Shown here: positions 32,732 through 38,844 of the stretch, in pieces
Layout: each line of letters opens with the position of its first letter
Position numbering within the stretch: the first letter of the stretch is position 1
Origin: Methanomassiliicoccales archaeon
GTDB taxonomy: Archaea; Thermoplasmatota; Thermoplasmata; RBG-16-68-12; SOIM01
Direction of reading: 5' to 3'
Length of the DNA: 43,542 nt
Assembly (NCBI GenBank): GCA_030593295.1
Contig: JAUVHO010000013.1
Span: forward strand, 1-43,542
Translations under genes and position numbers: made by a program
Notes under the pieces: generated by a model
What the model was told of the DNA's origin: nothing
The model's database searches: none
The model's input: the letters and a program-made list of their open reading frames with translations, nothing else

Positions 32732-34906
32732 TCATTCTTCGCTTTCCATCTCGGGCTCTGGCTCTGGCTCAGGGGCCATCTCTTCTTCCATTGGCTCCTC
32801 TTCTAGAGAGGGACCTCCCCTCTTCTTCATGGCCACAACCGCGATAATTATGACAACGACTATTATCACGATTATAATCAGATAGAGCCACAGCATGTCC
32901 TGTTCTTCCTCTGGCGGTTCGCCGATCTTGATTGGGCCAACGTCATTCTCGCTGCCTGCGGTGGTAACCCATTCGTAAGTTGAATCTTCCACACCATCCA
33001 CGACGATGCTGAAGGTCCGGGTACCGGCAGCGAGCTTGAGCTCGAATGATCCGTCGGAACCAGTTAGTACGTAGATGTCCCCATATGTGATGTTGACATT
33101 TGCTACGCCAACGTCGTCCTGATCCACAATTGTGCCCACGATCGTACCTGGATCGAATAGAGCACGAACCTCGTTCGCCTTTGTATTCGCGAAGTCGAGA
33201 AGATCCTCAGCGAACATGAAGTTGTGGTACTGGCCCAGACCTGAATCAACGACGCCAAATGCGAAGTGTGCTTTGTTTGCCAGTTCCTCGGCTTCTGTCA
33301 TCGTAGCAACCGGGAAGTCCTGATGTTCAGCCTCTTCGAGTGCTGTCACCATAGCAGTGATGTTGATCTCAGTGCCCGCCTTGAGCGGTAGGATCAGTGC
33401 TTCCCAAGAATCAATGTCAACCTGGGCTTCCGCATCGGTCAGAGTGTGACCCGCAACTCCATCGTGACAAGACGATGTACACGAGTTGGGCACTCCAACG
33501 GCAATGGTCTGATCCGGCGTTATGACCTTGAACGTGTGGCTTGAGATGTCGCCCGGCAGAGCGCTCTTGGCCGTGCCGGTCATGTGGCAGTCCGTGCAGG
33601 TGACCGATCCACCCATCCATGGCATTGGTGTTATTGTGCCTGGCATATCATCGTCCAGAATTGTAGTACCTGCAATTATCTCAGTCTGTGCATGATGAGG
33701 TTCGTGATCAATCTCCTGCACACCTATCGTGTGGCAGGCACTGCAAAGCTCATCTTGTGGAAGTCTCAGCTGGTGATCGTTTCCTGCTGAATCGTGTGAC
33801 GTATGGCACGCAGCACAAGTCTGTGTCCAGGTGGCATTCCCAGCATCAGGAGCCGCCGGCCCTCCAAGAGACTCTATGAAGCCTTCTGTGCTCTTGCAGC
33901 TCATGCAATCTGTTCTCTGGGCAAAGCCGGCCGCGGTCTTCGCGTGTCCGCCACTCGCGGTGGTCAACCAGTCCCGGTACTGCTGGTGATGCTGCTTTGA
34001 GGAGTCATGCTCGTCACCCCAGGTGCCTTCCCCGGGGGTATAGAATTCAGCGAGCGTATCACCAGGCATATACCACCCTTGGGTAGCGCTCCAGGGATAG
34101 CCGAGCTCATCGGCACTACCTAGAAGCGTCCCATTGCTCACTCCCCGAATGTGGCATTGACCACAAACCTGAGCATCGACTGATTTCCAGATAAAATCAG
34201 GGTCCATGGTGGCCGCGTGCTCACTGCCAGGACCATGACAAGATTCACAACCAGCATTCAACTCTGAATACGTAGCGGTCCATTCGTTTGTGCCGGCGCT
34301 ATAAGTGACATCAGTACCGGTAGAATGACAGCCGGCGCAACCCCGGTCCCAAGAATCCTTCGTTGCACTTGGCTGGGGTATGAGATCTCCGGCGCTGTTA
34401 TACCATCGCTCCAGGTGGTACGCAACCCATTCCTGGGTCGCTTCATTCCACTGAATCGGCAGGAAGTACAGGCTTGCGTTTAGCTGGGTCAGATACCTCT
34501 GCTTCCAGAACGATCCAACCGTCTGGTCCACCGGGAACGTGGTGTTGTCCAACGTAACAGTGAATACTCCGGCGGTATCATCCAGATCTATGATTACATC
34601 TGGTATTCCAGCAGCGTTCAGGATCGGGTCAATCGTGAAGTCTCCAGTGACATTCGCGACCGTCGGGTCCTGAATCATCTTGCTGTGGAGAGACTCATTC
34701 CAGTGGTCCCACTTGAAATCCCACCCGGCATTGTTGTGACAGCCTTTGCAGGTATCGGACCCCACGTACGTAGCGCTGTCCATGTAGCTATTGTCAGTCG
34801 ACCCTCTTGTTCCTTCGTCTTCGCCGATGGTGCCGAAACCGAAAACTAAAACACCGACCGCGACGCCGATAGCAATCATTGCAATTGCAGCAGAGATCCT
34901 TTTCAT
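32732..34906 (-). CDS. Nonaheme cytochrome c with a CXXCK fifth site, membrane-anchored
   Basis: A 724-residue protein. Signal helix about 5-25. Heme sites: C53KGCH, C190AGCH, C220ESCH, C248GQCH, C334MSCK (Lys in place of His), C364AACH, C388SACH, C437TDCH and C476TSSCH (CX3CH). Between sites 1 and 2 lies a 130-residue insert absent from its shorter paralogue at 24048. A carboxypeptidase-regulatory beta domain (about 590-670), TM helix and Glu/Met/Pro tail follow. CXXCK marks the catalytic heme in NrfA nitrite reductase and octaheme reductases, so a reductase role is possible; the substrate is unknown. An ATG at 34906 lies after a GGGG-rich site with a TATA-like box upstream. Confidence 0.92.
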   Translation of the reverse strand: MKRISAAIAMIAIGVAVGVLVFGFGTIGEDEGTRGSTDNSYMDSATYVGSDTCKGCHNNAGWDFKWDHWNESLHSKMIQDPTVANVTGDFTIDPILNAAGIPDVIIDLDDTAGVFTVTLDNTTFPVDQTVGSFWKQRYLTQLNASLYFLPIQWNEATQEWVAYHLERWYNSAGDLIPQPSATKDSWDRGCAGCHSTGTDVTYSAGTNEWTATYSELNAGCESCHGPGSEHAATMDPDFIWKSVDAQVCGQCHIRGVSNGTLLGSADELGYPWSATQGWYMPGDTLAEFYTPGEGTWGDEHDSSKQHHQQYRDWLTTASGGHAKTAAGFAQRTDCMSCKSTEGFIESLGGPAAPDAGNATWTQTCAACHTSHDSAGNDHQLRLPQDELCSACHTIGVQEIDHEPHHAQTEIIAGTTILDDDMPGTITPMPWMGGSVTCTDCHMTGTAKSALPGDISSHTFKVITPDQTIAVGVPNSCTSSCHDGVAGHTLTDAEAQVDIDSWEALILPLKAGTEINITAMVTALEEAEHQDFPVATMTEAEELANKAHFAFGVVDSGLGQYHNFMFAEDLLDFANTKANEVRALFDPGTIVGTIVDQDDVGVANVNITYGDIYVLTGSDGSFELKLAAGTRTFSIVVDGVEDSTYEWVTTAGSENDVGPIKIGEPPEEEQDMLWLYLIIIVIIVVVIIIAVVAMKKRGGPSLEEEPMEEEMAPEPEPEPEMESEE

Positions 34907-34944
34907 GGTATCCCCTTCCGAATTCGAAACCTCATATTACATCG

Positions 34945-34955
34945 TTATATTTAAG
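34945..34955 (-). promoter_or_regulatory. TATA-like box for the CXXCK cytochrome
   Basis: Minus-strand cttaaatataa, 39-49 nt before the ATG at 34906, in the 116-nt divergent gap with ccmA. Confidence 0.5.
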
Positions 34956-35002
34956 TGTTATTGAGAGCCATGTCGAAGAATCCACAAGTCGGAGCAAGAA
35001 AT

Positions 35003-35011
35003 CTTTATTAT
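35003..35011 (+). promoter_or_regulatory. TATA-like box for ccmABCDE
   Basis: Sequence ctttattat about 12-30 nt before the candidate TTG starts of ccmA; favours a leaderless message and perhaps the later TTG at 35035. Confidence 0.45.
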
Positions 35012-35022
35012 CTTGTTCATAG

Positions 35023-35736
35023 TTGCGACATTCGTTGATAGAAATCGAGAATCTTGTAAGAGAATTCGGGAGAAAAGGCGTGATAAACGGTATCGATCTT
35101 CGGGTCGAGAAAGGGGATTACCTCGTAATCCTCGGACCGAACGGAGCCGGCAAGACCACCCTCCTCAAGCTCATCTCCACGCTCCTCCGGCCCTCTGAGG
35201 GGACCATCAAGATAGACGGATACGATGTGAAAGAGGATGGAGTGGCAGTTAGGAGACGGATCGGGGTACTGGGCCACGTTTCATACCTTTATGACGAACT
35301 GAGCGCGCTCGAGAACCTGCGATTCTATGCGAAGATGTACGGTGTAACCTTGGGACTGGAGGAGATCAAAGCCATTCTGTCCAGAGTGAAACTGGCCCAC
35401 AGGATGAACGATCTGGTCGGGACATATTCCAGGGGTATGAAACAGCGGTTGGCAATTGCCAGGGCCATCATCCACAAGCCCAAGATCCTGCTCCTTGATG
35501 AGCCGTATACAGGGCTGGACCTTAACGGACGGAAGATCTTGACCGACATGCTGCGGGAATTCCAGAAACATGGCATGACAACGGTCATGGTCACGCATGA
35601 CATAGAAAGAGGATACGAGATGGGCAACCGATTGGCCGTGATAATCGACGGGAAGATCGCCGCTGATCTGCGAAAAGAGGATGTGAGCATAGAGGACTTC
35701 AAGAACAGATATGCGGGCTTGATGGGGGCAGCATGA
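35023..35736 (+). CDS. ccmA: Heme exporter ABC ATPase CcmA
   Basis: A 237-residue ABC ATPase: P-loop GPNGAGKT at 38-45, signature YSRGMKQRLAIARA near 138, Walker B ILLLDEP near 156 and switch His in VTHD. It is the first gene of a tight ccmA-B-C-D-E set. In System I, CcmA powers release of holo-CcmE from the CcmABCD complex, on the cytoplasmic face. The start is TTG at 35023 or more likely TTG at 35035 (LIEIENLV). Its stop overlaps ccmB by ATGA. ATPase sequence alone is not specific; the assignment rests on the following ccmB and ccmC genes. Confidence 0.9.
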   Translation: MRHSLIEIENLVREFGRKGVINGIDLRVEKGDYLVILGPNGAGKTTLLKLISTLLRPSEGTIKIDGYDVKEDGVAVRRRIGVLGHVSYLYDELSALENLRFYAKMYGVTLGLEEIKAILSRVKLAHRMNDLVGTYSRGMKQRLAIARAIIHKPKILLLDEPYTGLDLNGRKILTDMLREFQKHGMTTVMVTHDIERGYEMGNRLAVIIDGKIAADLRKEDVSIEDFKNRYAGLMGAA

Positions 35737-36407
35737 GCGTGAACGGTATCACTATTGCATTGAAGGACCTGAGGGTCGAGTTCAGAACGATGAGGATGAT
35801 CGTCACGATGGTCATCTTCTCCTTGATGGTGATCATGGCGTTCAGATTCGCTTTCCTTTTCTACTCCGTCGAGGCAGAACCAACAATAATCGCACCCATA
35901 CTCTGGGTCACGTTCACCTTCGCAGGGATGTTCGGGCTGGTGTCGTCCTTTTCCAAGGAGAAGGATACAGGTTCCCTGCAAGGATTGATGCTGTGTCCCT
36001 CGGACAGATTCTCGATTTATCTCGGAAAGCTCCTGTCCAACCTCGTCCTGCTGCTGATCGTGGACTTCGCCGCCCTGCTGTTCTTCTCGGTCTTCTTCGA
36101 CTTCGACTATGGTGGCAACATCGTACCCATAGTATCTTTGGTGATGCTGGGATCGGTCGCGTTCACGATAGTCGGAACTTTGGTGGCGGGGCTGTCCGTG
36201 AACCTCAAAGGAAGGGAGAGCGCATTGACAATCCTTATGTTGCCGTTGATCATTCTAACTGTACTGATGCCGGCGATAATCGCTACCTCAAAGGCCTTGG
36301 ATGGTCAGATAGGGGACGCATGGGGAGAGATCAGAATCATCGGAATGTTCGCCCTGGTCTATCTGGCGCTTTCATATCTCCTGTTCGAATACGTACTGGA
36401 GGCATAG
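35733..36407 (+). CDS. ccmB: Heme exporter membrane subunit CcmB
   Basis: A 224-residue, six-TM protein. The conserved block FAGMFGLVSSFSKEKDTGSL near residues 68-87, then GLMLCPSDRFSIYLGK, is characteristic of CcmB, the membrane partner of CcmA. It overlaps ccmA (ATGA) and is followed 2 nt later by the ccmC GTG. No unusual features are seen. Confidence 0.93.
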   Translation: MSVNGITIALKDLRVEFRTMRMIVTMVIFSLMVIMAFRFAFLFYSVEAEPTIIAPILWVTFTFAGMFGLVSSFSKEKDTGSLQGLMLCPSDRFSIYLGKLLSNLVLLLIVDFAALLFFSVFFDFDYGGNIVPIVSLVMLGSVAFTIVGTLVAGLSVNLKGRESALTILMLPLIILTVLMPAIIATSKALDGQIGDAWGEIRIIGMFALVYLALSYLLFEYVLEA

Positions 36408-36409
36408 AC

Positions 36410-37375
36410 GTGGACAAGAGAAAAGCACTGGATTATGTACTTCTGATCGGGTCGCTGATCTTCATATTGATCACCATCTTCATGGCGATATACTACGTGC
36501 CATTGGTCGGGACCGACGTCTCGATCGTTGCTCAGAAACCGGACGAATACACCGAGCTCGAGTTGAGGGTGAAGGGGATCGTCGATGACATAAGCGGTGC
36601 ATCCGAGTTCCATCTGGTGGACATCGGCAACTCGGAATTTGAGTTGAACGTTGAACATAATGAGAACCTCCCCTCCGGACTGAGCGAGAATGATGTGGTC
36701 ATCGTGACAGGCGTTCTGGTTGACACTGACGCATTGGTCTTCGAATCCACGGATATTGAAATGGCAGATGACGACACCAGTGCGGGTTGGGTCGCTCCAT
36801 ATGCCCAGAAGATATTCTATTTGCACACCCCGGCAGCATGGGCATCCTATCTTGCATTCGGCATCGTCTTCGTCGGGAGCATAATCTACCTCAAGAACGG
36901 CAGCAACAAGTGGGACACCATTGCCCTGTCCTCGGCTGAGATAGGAGTCATGTTCTGCACCTTGGCGATAGTCACTGGCCCTCTCTGGGCAAAACCGGAG
37001 TGGGGTGTGTACTGGAGATGGGAGGACACCAAACTCCTCACGACGTTCGTCATGTGGATGATCTACCTGGGCTACATCACTCTGAGACTTGGCATGGAGG
37101 GAAGGAGCGTGGCCCGCATAGCCGCTGTCTTTGGAATAATCGGCTTCATGGCCGTTCCTTTGTCGTTCATATCTTCCAGGCTCTGGCAGAGCCTTCATCC
37201 GAACCCGGTCGGGCAGAGCGGTGGGCTGTCATCCGAAGCGGGAATGACACTTATGGTGGGAGTGATCGCCATGAGCTTCCTGTATTTCTATCTGCTAAAG
37301 AAACGTGTGGAACTGGAGGAGATCCAACACAAAGTTGAAGAATTAAAGGACAATATGGAAGGTGAGATCGAATGA
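36410..37375 (+). CDS. ccmC: Heme handling protein CcmC with an OB-fold insert
   Basis: A 321-residue protein of the WWD family, which loads heme onto CcmE. Markers: YLHTPAAWASYLAF with His139, WGVYWRWEDTKLL as the tryptophan-rich motif, and SLHPNPV with the second heme-ligand His. Between TM1 (about 9-30) and His139 is an insert of about 75 residues (46-118; LRVKGIVDDISG, then FHLVDIGNSEFEL and VVIVTGVLV) that looks like a CcmE-type OB fold without the heme-binding residue. The GTG at 36410 lies 7 nt after GGAGG, which fixes the start; the open frame extends back to 35993 only as a shadow of ccmB. It overlaps ccmD by ATGA. Confidence 0.93.
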   Translation: MDKRKALDYVLLIGSLIFILITIFMAIYYVPLVGTDVSIVAQKPDEYTELELRVKGIVDDISGASEFHLVDIGNSEFELNVEHNENLPSGLSENDVVIVTGVLVDTDALVFESTDIEMADDDTSAGWVAPYAQKIFYLHTPAAWASYLAFGIVFVGSIIYLKNGSNKWDTIALSSAEIGVMFCTLAIVTGPLWAKPEWGVYWRWEDTKLLTTFVMWMIYLGYITLRLGMEGRSVARIAAVFGIIGFMAVPLSFISSRLWQSLHPNPVGQSGGLSSEAGMTLMVGVIAMSFLYFYLLKKRVELEEIQHKVEELKDNMEGEIE

Positions 37376-37518
37376 GAGGACTCGACGGGCTATACATTGC
37401 GTACACGGTCATTTGGCTGGGAGTGTTCGGCTACATGCTATATCTTCATCTGAGGCAGCAGAGGCTATTGAAAGACGTCAAGAATCTCGAGGGGATGTTG
37501 AGTGAACGAGGAAGTTGA
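37372..37518 (+). CDS. ccmD: CcmD-like small membrane protein
   Basis: Only 48 residues: one TM helix (about 6-25; YIAYTVIWLGVFGYMLYL) followed by a charged helix (RQQRLLKDVKNLEGML), the normal layout of CcmD, which stabilises the CcmABC-CcmE complex. Its ATG overlaps the ccmC stop (ATGA), and its last 17 nt overlap the ccmE start. CcmD proteins are poorly conserved, so the call rests on size, topology and position. Confidence 0.8.
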   Translation: MRGLDGLYIAYTVIWLGVFGYMLYLHLRQQRLLKDVKNLEGMLSERGS

Positions 37519-37942
37519 GAGTGACGAAGTTCAGGAAGCCAAGGTCGAGACCGAGGCTGAGAGGCCCAGGTCGAGGCTGACTGGAAAGAGGAAGAAGCTG
37601 CTAACTGCTGTTGCCGTGTTGGTGATAATAGCACTGGCACTTGTCGTTGGTTTCTGGGGCAACACACCGGTTCCGTACATGACCGTCAGTCAGGTCATTG
37701 ACAACTCTAATTCATACGTTGACAAGGAGATCGAGATCAAAGGGTTCGTTGAGAACTGGAACTCGGCGGCGAGGACCTTCGACTTGACCGATGAGGAGTC
37801 CGTTCTGAGGGTTAGCTACGACGTAATTCCAGATGGCTTCAATAACGGAAAGGAAATCGTTGTGAGCGGCGTACTGAAAGGTACCAACGGAGTGGTGTTG
37901 GAGGCCGATGAGATAACCGTGGGCTGTCCCTCCAAATACTGA
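37502..37942 (+). CDS. ccmE: Heme chaperone CcmE, CxxxY variant
   Basis: A 146-residue protein: charged cytosolic N-terminus, TM helix at about 33-52, OB-fold domain (58-138; VDKEIEIKGFVENW, then FDLTDEESVLRVSY and IVVSGVLKG), and an ending in VGCPSKY. Cys142 and Tyr146 take the place of the HxxxY heme-binding motif of classical CcmE. CxxxY CcmE proteins are known from archaea and some sulfate reducers and usually go with a modified System I lacking CcmH, which matches what is seen here. The start is a GTG at 37502 inside ccmD. Confidence 0.92.
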   Translation: MNEEVESDEVQEAKVETEAERPRSRLTGKRKKLLTAVAVLVIIALALVVGFWGNTPVPYMTVSQVIDNSNSYVDKEIEIKGFVENWNSAARTFDLTDEESVLRVSYDVIPDGFNNGKEIVVSGVLKGTNGVVLEADEITVGCPSKY

Positions 37943-37975
37943 GACGGATGGATCCCGCCCTTTAGAAAAGGAACT

Positions 37976-37997
37976 TCGACAAGGTCGATACATTTTT
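37976..37997 (+). terminator. Possible short hairpin and T-tract after ccmE
   Basis: A 5-bp stem (TCGAC with GTCGA, 3-nt loop) followed by tacattttt lies 34 nt after ccmE. It is weak, and the T-tract may instead serve as the promoter element of mobA. Confidence 0.3.
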
Positions 37998-38021
37998 GGT
38001 GGTGAAATCCAATCGAAGGTC

Positions 38022-38633
38022 GTGAGATCAGCGGTTATTCTCGCAGGGGGAAAAAGCAACAGGATGGAGTTCGATAAGTGCGTCGTTCCATTTCACGGCA
38101 AGCCGCTGATGTTCTGGTCTTACAGCGTTCTCAGAGACCTGGCCGAGGACATATTATTCTCAATATCAACCAACAGGGACGAGGGTCCCCTCCGGGAGTT
38201 CCTTGATGATGAGGTGACGTTCGTCAGGGACAAGGAAGCTGGACTGGGACCGCTGTTCGGACTGTCCCTATCATTCAAGGAAGCGAGAGGGGAATATGTG
38301 GCAGTTGCTCCCTGCGATGCGCCTTTCATAAAAGCAGAGCTCTATCTGAGATTGTTTCGATTGGCCGAAGGTGCGGATGCGGCAGTACCGGAGATCAACG
38401 GCTATTGGGAACCTCTGCACGCGGTCTACGAGAGGAAGGCCATGTTAAAGGCCATTGAGAAGGCCATCTCCGAAGGGGGGACCCGCCCCAAGGACACGTA
38501 CAAGCACCTTGAGGTGAGGAAGATGACACAGGAGGAAATCCAGGCCTTTGACCCTGAGCTCTTGTCCTTCGTCAATCTAAACACGATACAGAACCTTGAG
38601 AACGCGTCAGACCTCAGCCCACCCGATCGCTAG
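38022..38633 (+). CDS. mobA: Molybdenum cofactor guanylyltransferase MobA
   Basis: A 203-residue nucleotidyltransferase with LAGGKSNRM at 7-15, FDKCVVPFHGKPL following, and VAPCDAPF near residue 95, typical of MobA, which joins GMP to molybdopterin to form the dinucleotide cofactor. The start is a GTG at 38022, 79 nt after ccmE on the same strand. Related MobA-like enzymes (cytidylyltransferases) cannot be fully excluded, but mobB in the same island supports the call. The 38634-38797 gap shows no recognised feature. Confidence 0.88.
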   Translation: MRSAVILAGGKSNRMEFDKCVVPFHGKPLMFWSYSVLRDLAEDILFSISTNRDEGPLREFLDDEVTFVRDKEAGLGPLFGLSLSFKEARGEYVAVAPCDAPFIKAELYLRLFRLAEGADAAVPEINGYWEPLHAVYERKAMLKAIEKAISEGGTRPKDTYKHLEVRKMTQEEIQAFDPELLSFVNLNTIQNLENASDLSPPDR

Positions 38634-38797
38634 CGACACAGGTAATCTATGAACTTGTGGGGACAGTGCATAGGTAGTAGAAAACTTCGTAGTTCTCATT
38701 GAACAACGACAAAACTTCCTGTTCTTCTCCAATTGGACATCTGAGGGGAGCAAATGATAGAGGTGGAAAGGATTAGAAGAGACTTTCGAAAGAACAG

Positions 38798-38824
38798 AAG
38801 GGGGCTTACGGCGGTGACCTGGCA
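38798..38824 (+). repeat. 27-nt direct repeat, copy A
   Basis: Identical over 27 nt to 41425-41451 (begins aagggggcttacgg, ends gacctggca), with CCC following at both sites. The two copies bracket the NosD-like gene; this one lies just past its stop. Confidence 0.85.
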
Positions 38825-38844
38825 TCCCTTTTCCAACTATCTGG

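Noticed and set aside
35993-36409. N-terminal extension of ccmC by 139 residues
   Set aside because: It overlaps ccmB in another phase and has shadow-like composition. A GGAGG 7 nt before the GTG at 36410 marks the real start.
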